A model generated the notes under the pieces. It worked only from the letters and a program-made list of their open reading frames with translations, did no database searches and was not told the origin of the DNA. DNA of 64,000 bases from SELP01 sp035969385 (GTDB taxonomy: Bacteria; Pseudomonadota; Alphaproteobacteria; Rhodobacterales; Rhodobacteraceae): contig NZ_JAYKKJ010000003.1 in NCBI RefSeq assembly GCF_035969385.1, forward strand, positions 186,001 to 250,000. The letters are read 5' to 3'. Numbering within the stretch: position 1 is the stretch's first letter; each line of letters opens with the position of its first letter. The position numbers and the translations under genes are program-made. Shown one piece after another: positions 17,060 through 25,633 of the stretch.

Positions 17060-17439
17060 TGGATTTCGCCCCCACCCGCCCCGCACGGCCCCGCGCCGAA
17101 AGCATCGTTCCGATGATCAATGTGGTGTTCCTGCTGCAAATCTTCTTTCTGATGACCGCGCATATCGCCCCGCCCGATCCGGTGGACGTGACCCCGCCCG
17201 AGGCATCGGCAGAGGCGGCAGAACGGCAGCCCGGTATCCTGTTCGTCGGACCGAACGGCACCCCCTATTTCAACGGTGCGATCGGCGATGCGGCCCTTGC
17301 GGCACTGGCCGGTCGGGATGACGCGCCCCTGCCGATCCGCGCCGACGCCGCCCTGCCTGCCGCCGTTCTTGCCGCGCTTCTGCCCCGGCTGGCCAAGTTG
17401 GGCGTATCGCAGATCGACCTGTTGACGGTGCAGCCATGA
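17056..17439 (+). CDS. ExbD-like paralogue with Asn in place of the essential Asp
   Basis: 127 residues starting MMDFAPTRPARPRAES. The membrane segment reads IVPMINVVFLLQIFFLMTA: Asn22 (AAT at 17119-17121) stands exactly where canonical ExbD has Asp, and Gln28 replaces a Leu. The periplasmic part (about 45-127) keeps the ExbD layout, with LPAAVLAALLPRLAKLGVSQIDLLTV. Family knowledge says the Asp is required for proton-driven work, so this copy is probably not a motor subunit alone. Because ExbD acts as a dimer inside the ExbB ring, a mixed dimer with the upstream copy is possible. It overlaps exbD and tonB by 4 bp. Confidence 0.88.
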   Translation: MMDFAPTRPARPRAESIVPMINVVFLLQIFFLMTAHIAPPDPVDVTPPEASAEAAERQPGILFVGPNGTPYFNGAIGDAALAALAGRDDAPLPIRADAALPAAVLAALLPRLAKLGVSQIDLLTVQP

Positions 17440-18398
17440 GGCGGCTGATCGAACTGGGATTGTTTCTGGGCCTGTCGTCGGGGTTGCATGCGGCGGCGAT
17501 GATGACCTTGCCCGATCTGGGGGCCGAAGCCGCGGGCGCGGGCGGGGCCGACCGGCTGACAGTGGAACCAGCAAGCGCCTCGGTCGCAGCACTCGTGCAG
17601 GACTGGACCGCCCCGCCGGAGGTGTTCCTTCCGGACACCCCGGCCATGCCGCAGGTCGCGCCGCTGGATATCACCGCCCCAGCGCCTGACCATTTGCCGA
17701 CGCCGACTATAGCACCGGCCTTGCCGGACCTCGCAGCCATCGACAGCGCGCCCGTCGCCCCGCCGACCCCGGCCCGGCCGATAGAGGTTCCGACCGCCGC
17801 GCCCGCCGGGCTGGCCCTGCCGATGATCGACGACAGCGCCGCGCCCCGGTCGGACAGCCCGGACCGCCCGCCCGAATTTGCGCCCCCACAGATGCCCGCG
17901 CAGCTTTCCCCGGTTGACGGGTTCACCGCGCCGGACAATCCCGAACCGCCGATGTCCGACCTTGCCGTTGCCACCTCTCCCCGGCCCGAGGCCCGGCCGA
18001 ACCGGCCTGCCCCATCGGCCCCGTCGGCCCTTCAGCGCGAACAGCGTGCCCAGGGTAACGGCGGCGGCGAGGCGCAGGGGAACGCGCAATCGCAACCCGC
18101 TGCCGCGACCCTATCGGCCAGCGAGCGGCGCAGCCTGATCGGCAATTGGGGCGGACAGATCCAGAACCGGGTCGCCCGCAGTCAGCCCCGGGTCCGGGGC
18201 AGTGGCGTTGTCACGGTCGCGCTTCGGATTGGACGCGACGGCGGGCTCTTGGGGGTGTCGGTCGCGCAATCCTCGGGCAACCCAGCGCTGGACGAGGCCG
18301 CCCTGACCGCCGTGCGCCGTGCGGGTCGTTTTCCGGCGGCGCCAGCGGGGCTGACCGATCCGTCCTACGGGTTCACGATTCCGATCCGGTTCCGTTAG
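17436..18398 (+). CDS. tonB: TonB-family energy transducer
   Basis: 320 residues. A short membrane anchor (LIELGLFLGLSSGLHAAAMM) is followed by a very long Pro-rich spacer (about 40-215) that can cross the periplasm, then the C-terminal TonB domain (about 230-320): GSGVVTVALRIGRDGGLLG, SSGNPALDEAALTAVRRAGRFP and a final FTIPIRFR strand. The His in SGLHAA of the membrane anchor fits the TonB SxxxH motif. It links ExbBD to the BtuB plug. The last 26 bp overlap the end of the convergent gene at 18373. Confidence 0.9.
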   Translation: MRRLIELGLFLGLSSGLHAAAMMTLPDLGAEAAGAGGADRLTVEPASASVAALVQDWTAPPEVFLPDTPAMPQVAPLDITAPAPDHLPTPTIAPALPDLAAIDSAPVAPPTPARPIEVPTAAPAGLALPMIDDSAAPRSDSPDRPPEFAPPQMPAQLSPVDGFTAPDNPEPPMSDLAVATSPRPEARPNRPAPSAPSALQREQRAQGNGGGEAQGNAQSQPAAATLSASERRSLIGNWGGQIQNRVARSQPRVRGSGVVTVALRIGRDGGLLGVSVAQSSGNPALDEAALTAVRRAGRFPAAPAGLTDPSYGFTIPIRFR

Positions 18399-20310
18399 CC
18401 CGGGCCTGAACCGAGTTGCCCAGAAATCCGCGCCCATCCCGCACAAGCGCGGCCCCGGCGCGTTTCACCAGATCACCATGCCCCCGGTCCATCGCATGAT
18501 CGACCAACCCGTTCACATACCACGGCAGGGCGCGGCGGGCGCGATACATCCGGTAAAACGCTGCTTCGTCCAATTCGCCGCGCACCGCCATCTGCACAAG
18601 TGGTTTCAGAAGGTTCGCGCGACGCAGGAACAGGGCCGATTTGTGATTGGCATACCATGCCTTCAGGTGGACAATGTTCGGCCCCTGATACTGCTGCCCG
18701 TGCAGGCGGTCCGGTTCGAACAGCGGATCATAAAGGACATAGACCTTGCCCGCCTTTTCCAACTCCTCGGTCGCGTCGCGATAGCGGCCCGACCAATCCT
18801 GCGATCGGCCGGATTTGAACCGCTCTTCCCAAGGGACCTTTGCCTCGTCCAGCGTGTATTGCGGCGAAAAAGCCAGAACCGTGCAGCCGGGGATCAGCCG
18901 GGCAAAGGCCGTTGCCGCATAGCCGCCCATCGAGGTGCCGGTCAGCGTGACCCTTTTGAACCGCTTGAAGAAACCGGACCGGGCAAGGTTTTCCATGAAG
19001 TTGAACAGAGCCTCGTCCCGGTACCAGTTCTTGGCAAAGCTCATCACGCCCATATGCGACCAACCTTCAGAGCGGTAGAAACTATAACCCCAGCTTTCCC
19101 GCGACAGGGCGGTATCCTTGACGTTCGACAGGTTGTCGAACGAGATGATCAGCTGTTTCGGGTCGCGGGCGGCGAAATGGGCGGCAAAGTTCCGGTCCGA
19201 TTGATAGAACCCGCTGCGGTGGTCCGACCGGCGCAGATCGGCCAGCCATTGCGGCGCCGCATCCTCTGGCCCGACCGGTTCGGTCAGCCCGTCATCCTCT
19301 ATGTCGTCCTGATCCGCCGGGGGAAGGGGCGCGGCAAGAATCCGCGTCGCCAATGCCGAGTCCACTTCGGCAAGTTCGGCAATCGCGTCAGCGATCCGGT
19401 CGCGATGCAGCGCCACGGCCGCGTCATGGGCACGGGCGACGGGTTTGTGCGCCTTGCGGATTGCGCGGATCTCCCGGCGCAACGGACCAACCCAACGCTT
19501 GAGACTGGTATCCTCGGCCTCGTTCGAATTGAAGGCGTCGAAATCGGATGGATCGGGCCCGTCTTCGCCCGCTTTGTCCATCATCCGCAGGATGAAGGAC
19601 TGGCTGTCGCGGATGGCGTAGCGGTTCATCTGGCACAGGTCATAGCCCACCGTGGCCTCGGTCGCGGCCCAGCCTTTTTCAAGGAAATGCTCGGTCACCT
19701 CTTTGCCCGAACCGTTCAGCCAACGGGGCGGAATTTCGGCGGCGATCAGGTCGGGCGGGAGGATGGGGCGGTGCACGCCCGGGCGCTGCGCGACGGACGG
19801 GCGAAACAGGGTCCGCAGGGCATAGTGGCGCGGGGACGGCGGCGGTGACAACGGGGCCGCACGGGTAAACGCCTGCGTGACCAGCCGATCGTCAAAGACC
19901 CCTTCCCCGCCGTTCCCGAACACCCGCCACGTGGCCGAGATCAGTTCGGTCGGACCCGCGGCGGTGAACAGGTCGTTCAGCCGCCCTTCCCCCGCATGAA
20001 CGGCAAGAAATTCAGAAGTGTCCGCGACCAGAACCCATTCGGCCCCCGTGACCTCGGCCATGCCCCAGGCGCGGCGAAACGCCCGTGCTTGGGGGTCGTC
20101 CGGCAAGCCCTTCATCAGGTGGGCGTTGGGGACGTGATGCACCAGCCCGGCGGCCTGCATCGCGTCGCACAGGGGGGCGGTTCCGTCGTCCGGCCCATGT
20201 GTGAACAAGACAACCGTATCGAACCCGATCATCCGGTGATAGGCGACCCACTCCAGAAGGAACGGTGCTTCACCGCCCGTGCTCGCCACGATGGCCCGTG
20301 GTCCTGTCAT
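18373..20310 (-). CDS. Glycosyltransferase-2-like / alpha-beta hydrolase-like fusion protein
   Basis: 645 residues, unrecognised as a whole. The first about 230 residues (AIVASTGGEAPFLLEWVAYHRMIGFDTVVLF, then WVLVADTSEFLAV) look like the Gly_transf_2_4/GT92-type nucleotide-sugar transferases that often end capsule or secreted-polymer clusters. A linker of about 120 residues follows. Residues about 370-600 look like an alpha/beta hydrolase: LTGTSMGGYAATAFARL (nucleophile Ser460), then VYVLYDPLFEPDR and a possible catalytic His in the LKAWYANHKSALFL region. No signal peptide is seen. It lies upstream of nothing obvious and ends 26 bp inside tonB on the other strand. The transferase is probable; hydrolase activity is tentative. 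Confidence 0.7.
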   Translation of the reverse strand: MTGPRAIVASTGGEAPFLLEWVAYHRMIGFDTVVLFTHGPDDGTAPLCDAMQAAGLVHHVPNAHLMKGLPDDPQARAFRRAWGMAEVTGAEWVLVADTSEFLAVHAGEGRLNDLFTAAGPTELISATWRVFGNGGEGVFDDRLVTQAFTRAAPLSPPPSPRHYALRTLFRPSVAQRPGVHRPILPPDLIAAEIPPRWLNGSGKEVTEHFLEKGWAATEATVGYDLCQMNRYAIRDSQSFILRMMDKAGEDGPDPSDFDAFNSNEAEDTSLKRWVGPLRREIRAIRKAHKPVARAHDAAVALHRDRIADAIAELAEVDSALATRILAAPLPPADQDDIEDDGLTEPVGPEDAAPQWLADLRRSDHRSGFYQSDRNFAAHFAARDPKQLIISFDNLSNVKDTALSRESWGYSFYRSEGWSHMGVMSFAKNWYRDEALFNFMENLARSGFFKRFKRVTLTGTSMGGYAATAFARLIPGCTVLAFSPQYTLDEAKVPWEERFKSGRSQDWSGRYRDATEELEKAGKVYVLYDPLFEPDRLHGQQYQGPNIVHLKAWYANHKSALFLRRANLLKPLVQMAVRGELDEAAFYRMYRARRALPWYVNGLVDHAMDRGHGDLVKRAGAALVRDGRGFLGNSVQARANGTGSES

Positions 20311-20444
20311 TCTGACTGCCTCACCTGCAAACCGAAACGCAAATCACGTCTACGGCAGAGTCCGGCAGGCAAGGTGGCACTGTCAAGTCGGCACCTGCCC
20401 CAAGCCCGTACTGAACTGGCGGAGTGCCAAGCAACCTGACCCAC

Positions 20445-20466
20445 CGCCCGCGGATATCTGCGGGCG
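20445..20466 (-). terminator. Hairpin after pgm, possible terminator
   Basis: CGCCCGC (20445-20451) pairs perfectly with GCGGGCG (20460-20466) around GGATATCT. It lies 15 bases past the pgm stop. No T tract follows on the minus strand, so intrinsic termination is doubtful; it may only protect the 3' end. The rest of the 20311-20481 gap holds nothing I recognise. Confidence 0.35.
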
Positions 20467-20481
20467 CGGCGCAAACCCTCT

Positions 20482-22107
20482 TCAGGTCACAACATCGGGC
20501 GCGTTGCGCCCCGTATGGGCCGATATCCCCGCGATTTCATCTGCCGCAGCGATGATCGGGGCCAGCGCTTCCTGCGGGTCACGGTCCATGCGGGCGGGGT
20601 CGGTTTCCCTGTCTTCCAGATAGACCCGCAGTGTCGCCCCTTCGGTGCCGGTGCCCGACAGCCGGAACACAACCCGTCCGCCCGAGGTGAAAGTGATCCG
20701 CACCCCCTGCCCCGCAGAATGGGACCCGTCCACCGGATCGTCGTAGGAAAACTCGTCCACCGCCGCGACGGTGACCGGCCCGACCGACCGCCCCGGCAGT
20801 TCCGCAAACCGGGCGCGCAGCCCGTCCATCAGCGCGTTTGCCTTCTCGGTCACGACCGCCTCGTAATCGTGGCGGCTGTAATAGTTCCGCCCAAACTCGG
20901 CCCAATGGTCCGCCATGAGGTCCGACACCGACCTGCCCGTCGCGGCAAGGATGTTCAGCCACAGCAACACCGCCCAGAGGCCATCCTTTTCCCGCACGTG
21001 GTTCGATCCGGTGCCGGCGCTTTCCTCGCCACACAGGGTCGCCCGGCCCGCGTCCAGCAGGTTGCCGAAGAACTTCCAGCCCGTGGGGGTTTCAAAGCAG
21101 TCGATCCCCAGCTTTTCCGCCACCCGGTCCACCGCCGCGGAAGTCGGCATCGACCGGGCCACACCCGAAAGCCCCGTCGCATAGCCGGGGGCGAGCGTCG
21201 CCTTGGCGGCAAGCAGGGCCAGACTGTCGGACGGGGTCACATAGCAGCCCCGACCGACGATCATGTTGCGGTCGCCGTCCCCGTCCGAGGCGGCGCCGAA
21301 ATCCGGTGCGTCCGGGCCCATCATCACGTCCATCAGATCCTTGGCCCAGATCGGGTTCGGGTCGGGATGCCCGCCACCGAAGTCGGGCAGCGGCGTGCCG
21401 TTGACCACGGTTCCCGGGGCCGCGCCAAGGCGGCGTTCAAGGATCTCGGTCGCATAGGGGCCGGTCACAGCGTGCATCGCGTCGAACCGCATCCGGAACC
21501 CACCCGCGAACAGGGCACGGATCGCGTCGAAGTCAAACAGGCTCTCCATCAGGGCGGCATAGTCACTCACCGGGTCCACCACCTCGACCACCATGCCGGC
21601 CAGTTCGCTTTCGCCAAGGGTCGCCAGATCGGCGTCATGGGCCTCGGCGATCCGGTATTCGGTGATGCTCAGGGTTCGGTCAAAGATCTTGTCGGTCACG
21701 CCTTCGCTGGCGGGGCCGCCGTTGGGGCCGTTGTATTTCAGGCCGAAATCCTCGTCCGGGCCGCCGGGATTGTGGCTGGCCGAGAGGATCAACCCGCCGT
21801 CCGTTCCACGCTTGCGGATCAGGTGCGACGCGGCAGGCGTGGACAGGATGCCCCCCTGCCCGACAATGCAGCGCGCCGCGCCATTCGCCGCCGCCATCCG
21901 CAGGATCACCTGAATGGCGCGGTCGTTGAAATACCGACCGTCCCCCCCGACGACGAGTGTCTTTCCCGCGACCCCGCCGATCCCGTCAAAGATCGACTGC
22001 ACGTAGTTTTCAAGGAAGTGCGGACCCATGAAAACACGGGTCTTCTTGCGCAGCCCGCTGGTTCCGGGTTTCTGCCCGGCGATCGGTTGAGTCTGAACGA
22101 TGGTCAT
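20482..22107 (-). CDS. pgm: Phosphoglucomutase (alpha-D-glucose-specific)
   Basis: 541 residues from the ATG at 22107, which has AGGAAGG nine bases upstream; an earlier GTG at 22128 would overlap glgX and is less likely. It interconverts glucose 1-phosphate and glucose 6-phosphate. Visible motifs are KPGTSGLRKKT near the N-terminus, the catalytic phosphoserine loop LILSASHNPGG, the metal loop AASDGDGDRNMI and the sugar-binding GEESAGTGSNHVREKDG. Size fits the Pgm family. It is the last gene of the glycogen operon and supplies or drains the glucose 1-phosphate used by GlgC. Confidence 0.95.
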   Translation of the reverse strand: MTIVQTQPIAGQKPGTSGLRKKTRVFMGPHFLENYVQSIFDGIGGVAGKTLVVGGDGRYFNDRAIQVILRMAAANGAARCIVGQGGILSTPAASHLIRKRGTDGGLILSASHNPGGPDEDFGLKYNGPNGGPASEGVTDKIFDRTLSITEYRIAEAHDADLATLGESELAGMVVEVVDPVSDYAALMESLFDFDAIRALFAGGFRMRFDAMHAVTGPYATEILERRLGAAPGTVVNGTPLPDFGGGHPDPNPIWAKDLMDVMMGPDAPDFGAASDGDGDRNMIVGRGCYVTPSDSLALLAAKATLAPGYATGLSGVARSMPTSAAVDRVAEKLGIDCFETPTGWKFFGNLLDAGRATLCGEESAGTGSNHVREKDGLWAVLLWLNILAATGRSVSDLMADHWAEFGRNYYSRHDYEAVVTEKANALMDGLRARFAELPGRSVGPVTVAAVDEFSYDDPVDGSHSAGQGVRITFTSGGRVVFRLSGTGTEGATLRVYLEDRETDPARMDRDPQEALAPIIAAADEIAGISAHTGRNAPDVVT

Positions 22108-22124
22108 TTCCGGGGCCCTTCCTG

Positions 22125-24209
22125 TCACTGATCGCGTTCAAGGGTGAAGGCCACGACACTATGCGCCGCAACCTTCTCTTCGTCCATGGCCGGGCGGGCA
22201 GTCTGGCTGGCGGTGGACGAATCCAAGCGCCGCATCCAGCGTTGCCCCTTGGGGCTGTCCGGCATGGTCACGTCCAATGCCTCGCCCACGTTGAAGACCG
22301 CAAAGACCGCGCCTTCGCGTTTCGTGTATTCGGGCGAGCCAGACGCCATGCGCATTTCCACCGTCAGGTGCCGCAGGTCCGGGTCGGACCAATCGCCATC
22401 CATCAGGGCCGATCCATCCGCCTTGCGCCAGAAAAGGTCCGGCGCGCCATCGACAAGCCGGGTTGTCGCATGCAAGAACCGGGGTTGACCGAGGATCGGG
22501 GTCATCTTGCGAAACGCGATGGCGGATTTGCAGAAGGCCTGCATCTCCTTGTCCGCGCCAGCCCAGTCCAGCCAGCCGATCTCGTTGTCCTGACAATAGG
22601 CGTTGTTGTTGCCGGACTGGCTGTTGCCGAATTCGTCGCCCGCAAGGATCATCGGCGTCCCCTGACTGAGCATCAGGGTGGCGATCATGGCGCGGCGGCG
22701 GCGGGCGCGCAGGGCGATGATATCGGGATCATCGGTCGGCCCTTCGACACCGCAATTGTCGGAACAGTTGTTGGAATGGCCGTCCTTGCCGTCCTCGCCA
22801 TTCGCCTCGTTGTGTTTGTGGTTGTAGCTGACAAGGTCCATCAGGGTGAACCCGTCATGGGCTGTCAAGAAATTGACCGAGGATGTCGCGGGCCGCCCGT
22901 CATGGTCGAACCGCAGGGCAGAGCCAGCCACCCGGCTGGCCAGTTTGGATGCCATCCCCGCATCCCCGCGCCAGAACCGGCGCACCTGATCGCGATACTT
23001 GTCGTTCCATTCGTGGAACGGCACCGGATAGGCCCCAAGCTGATAGCCCCCCGGCCCGACGTCCCACGGCTCAGCAATCATCTTGACCCGGTTCAGAACC
23101 GGATCCTGCTGGATCGCCCGGAAGAACGGCCCGTCCCGGTCAAAGGCCCCGCGCGTCCGCCCAAGCGTCGAACAGAGGTCGAACCGGAAGCCGTCCACAT
23201 GCATCGCCTCGACCCAATAACGCAGGCTGTCCATCACCAAACGCAGGGTGAACGGGTTGTCGAGGTTCAGCGCATTGCCCGTGCCACTGTCATTGACATA
23301 GTAGCGCGGGTCTTCGGCCAGCCTATAGTAGCTGGCATTGTCCAGCCCGCGGAACGACAGGGTCGGCCCCAGCTCGCTGCCTTCGGCGGTGTGGTTATAG
23401 ACCACGTCAAGGATCACCTCGATCCCGGCGGAATGGAACCGGGCGACCATCTGCTGAAATTCGGCGATATCGCCATAGGACATGTAGCGCGGGTCGGGGG
23501 CAAAGAACCCATAGGTCATGTAGCCCCAGTAATTGGTCAGGCCCCTGTCCACCTGAAACCGATCGTTCAGAAAGGCCTGCACCGGCAGCAATTCCACCGC
23601 CGTGACCCCAAGGTCGGTCAGGTGGTCCAGCATCTGGTTCGACGCCATCCCAAGGAAGGTGCCGGAATGCTGGATGTCGCGGCGTGTCGCGGTCTGCCCC
23701 TTTACATGCGCCTCGTAAATCACCGTATCGGACATGGGCGTTCGTGGCGGTGCGTCTTTGCCCCAGCCGAACGACGGGTCGACGACCACGCATTTGGGCA
23801 TGTAGGGGGCGCTGTCGCGCAGATCCTTGGACAGGTCCGCCGCGTTCGAGGTCACATCGTAGCCGTGCAGCGCATCGTGCCAGATCGGATGGCCCGTCAC
23901 CTTCTTGGCGTAGGGGTCCATCAACAGCTTGTGGTGGTTGAACCGATGCCCTTCGTCCGGCCGATAGGGGCCATGCGCCCGGTAGCCGTAAAGCTGCCCG
24001 GGCCGCATTCCGGGGAAATAGCCATGCCAGACATGGCCCGACCGTTCCGGCAGGTCGATCAGGAACACCTCGTGCCCGTCGTCGTCGAACAGGCACAGGG
24101 TCATTCGGGTTGCGTGTTTTGAAAACACCGCGAAATTTACGCCCTCACCATCGAAGGTCGCGCCAAGGGGGTACGGCTCTCCGGCCCGGATTGCGTAATT
24201 TCCTGCCAT
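22125..24209 (-). CDS. glgX: GlgX, glycogen debranching enzyme
   Basis: 694 residues from the ATG at 24209 (MAGNYAIRAGEPYPLGATFDGEGVNFAVFS); the frame extends upstream but only into glgA. An N-terminal CBM48 domain is followed by a GH13 barrel with the catalytic blocks VILDVVYNHTAEG, VDGFRFDLCSTL (nucleophile Asp) and IAEPWDVG (acid/base Glu), then TAHDGFTLMDLVSYN. It hydrolyses alpha-1,6 branches of phosphorylase-limited glycogen. It lies 2 bp behind glgA and 17 bp before pgm. A 653-residue open frame on the opposite strand is a compositional shadow. Confidence 0.95.
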   Translation of the reverse strand: MAGNYAIRAGEPYPLGATFDGEGVNFAVFSKHATRMTLCLFDDDGHEVFLIDLPERSGHVWHGYFPGMRPGQLYGYRAHGPYRPDEGHRFNHHKLLMDPYAKKVTGHPIWHDALHGYDVTSNAADLSKDLRDSAPYMPKCVVVDPSFGWGKDAPPRTPMSDTVIYEAHVKGQTATRRDIQHSGTFLGMASNQMLDHLTDLGVTAVELLPVQAFLNDRFQVDRGLTNYWGYMTYGFFAPDPRYMSYGDIAEFQQMVARFHSAGIEVILDVVYNHTAEGSELGPTLSFRGLDNASYYRLAEDPRYYVNDSGTGNALNLDNPFTLRLVMDSLRYWVEAMHVDGFRFDLCSTLGRTRGAFDRDGPFFRAIQQDPVLNRVKMIAEPWDVGPGGYQLGAYPVPFHEWNDKYRDQVRRFWRGDAGMASKLASRVAGSALRFDHDGRPATSSVNFLTAHDGFTLMDLVSYNHKHNEANGEDGKDGHSNNCSDNCGVEGPTDDPDIIALRARRRRAMIATLMLSQGTPMILAGDEFGNSQSGNNNAYCQDNEIGWLDWAGADKEMQAFCKSAIAFRKMTPILGQPRFLHATTRLVDGAPDLFWRKADGSALMDGDWSDPDLRHLTVEMRMASGSPEYTKREGAVFAVFNVGEALDVTMPDSPKGQRWMRRLDSSTASQTARPAMDEEKVAAHSVVAFTLERDQ

Positions 24210-24211
24210 GG

Positions 24212-25633
24212 TCAGGCCAACAGATCCTTGTAGAGGGCCGCATACCGCGCCGCCGAGGTGCCCCAGCCGACCGGTTGCGCCATCGCGTTCTTTTGCAGCG
24301 CATCCCATGTGTCCGGGTCTGCATACAGATCGCAGAGGCGAGTCAGCGCATTGGTCAGCGCGCCTGCGGTGATCGGGTGGAACTGCACCCCGGTCGCCAC
24401 ACCCATGGCCATTGCGGCGGGCGAGGCATTGATCACCGTATCGGCCAGCCCGCCAGTCAGGGCGACCAGCGGCACCGTGCCATAGCGCAGCCCATACAGC
24501 TGGGTCAGTCCGCAGGGTTCGAACCGGGACGGCACAAGGATTGCGTCCGACCCGGCGATCAGCCGATGCGACAGGCCTTCATCATAGCCGATCCGCACCG
24601 CGACGTTTTCGTGATTGGCGGCCTGGCGGAACGCCTCTTCCAACGCGGCGTCACCGCTGCCCAACAGCGCCAACTGTCCGCCGCGTTCCAACAGCGCTGG
24701 CAGCGCCTCGATCAGCAGGTCGAGGCCCTTCTGTTCGGTCAGCCGCGAGACGACGCAGCACAGGGGGCCTTCAGCGTCGGGCAGGCAGAACTCTTCGCGC
24801 AGCGCCGCCTTGGCCTTGGCCTTGCCTTTGGGGGTTTTGTAGGGGGCAATCTGATCGTCGGTCGCGGGGTTCCAGACATCTTCGTCGATGCCATTCAGGA
24901 TACCCGACAGATCGGCGCGGCGGTCGCGCATCACCCCATCCAGTCCCATTCCGAATTCGGGCGTCATCAGTTCTTCGGCATAGGTGGGGGACACCGTGGT
25001 CAGCCGGTCCGCCCCCATCAACCCCGCCTTCAGGGCCGAGATATTGCCCCAGTATTCAAACCCTTCCGGCGTAAACCGGGCCGGGTCCAGCCGAAGCTGG
25101 CGCAGCTTGGCCGCCGGCGCGATGCCGTGGAAGGCAATGTTGTGAATGGTCATCACCGTGCGGACGCCCTTGGTCCCGGCGTCGTGCAGGTATTCGCACA
25201 TCAGCCCCGCCTGCCAGTCGTGGCCATGCAGGATGGCCGGGTGCCAGCCGCCGATGCCATGGGCGGCGATCCGGGCCGCGACCCAGGACAGGGCGGCGAA
25301 GCGTTCAGGGTTGTCCGACCAGTCACCACCGTGGGGCGCAAGATAGATGCTGCCGGGCCGGTCATACAGGTGGGGCGCGTCAAGGATCAGCAGGTCAAGC
25401 CCCGCCACCGTTGCCGCGCGCACTTTGGCCGGGCCGCCAAACAGATCGTCGATTTCCATCGCCGCTTCAGCCCCGGCCGCGGCGGCCATGACCGCCGGGT
25501 ATCCGGGCAGAAGGGTGCGCATCCGCACCCCTTCGGATGTCAGGGCCCCCGGCAGGGCGCCGGCCACATCGGCCAGCCCCCCGGTCTTTACCAGTGGCGC
25601 ACATTCCGAAACGACAGAAAGGACGTCGATCAT
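24212..25633 (-). CDS. glgA: GlgA, glycogen synthase (ADP-glucose)
   Basis: 473 residues. It begins MIDVLSVVSECAPLVKTGGLADVAGALP, the classic GT5 start with the KTGGL ADP-glucose-binding motif. The C-terminal domain has CCVVSRLTEQKGLDLLIEALPALL and ILVPSRFEPCGLTQLYGLRYGTVPLV, including the conserved Glu of the E-x-C-G-L-x-Q block. It adds glucose from ADP-glucose to alpha-1,4 chains. The ATG overlaps the glgC stop as ATGA, so synthase and pyrophosphorylase are coupled. Confidence 0.96.
   Translation of the reverse strand: MIDVLSVVSECAPLVKTGGLADVAGALPGALTSEGVRMRTLLPGYPAVMAAAAGAEAAMEIDDLFGGPAKVRAATVAGLDLLILDAPHLYDRPGSIYLAPHGGDWSDNPERFAALSWVAARIAAHGIGGWHPAILHGHDWQAGLMCEYLHDAGTKGVRTVMTIHNIAFHGIAPAAKLRQLRLDPARFTPEGFEYWGNISALKAGLMGADRLTTVSPTYAEELMTPEFGMGLDGVMRDRRADLSGILNGIDEDVWNPATDDQIAPYKTPKGKAKAKAALREEFCLPDAEGPLCCVVSRLTEQKGLDLLIEALPALLERGGQLALLGSGDAALEEAFRQAANHENVAVRIGYDEGLSHRLIAGSDAILVPSRFEPCGLTQLYGLRYGTVPLVALTGGLADTVINASPAAMAMGVATGVQFHPITAGALTNALTRLCDLYADPDTWDALQKNAMAQPVGWGTSAARYAALYKDLLA

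Noticed and set aside
20445..20466. Strong intrinsic terminator after pgm
   Set aside because: The hairpin is good but no T tract follows, so only a low-confidence feature is kept.
22161..24122. A 653-codon open frame on the plus strand inside glgX
   Set aside because: Shadow of glgX; the catalytic motifs are on the minus strand and no ribosome site or family is present on the plus strand.
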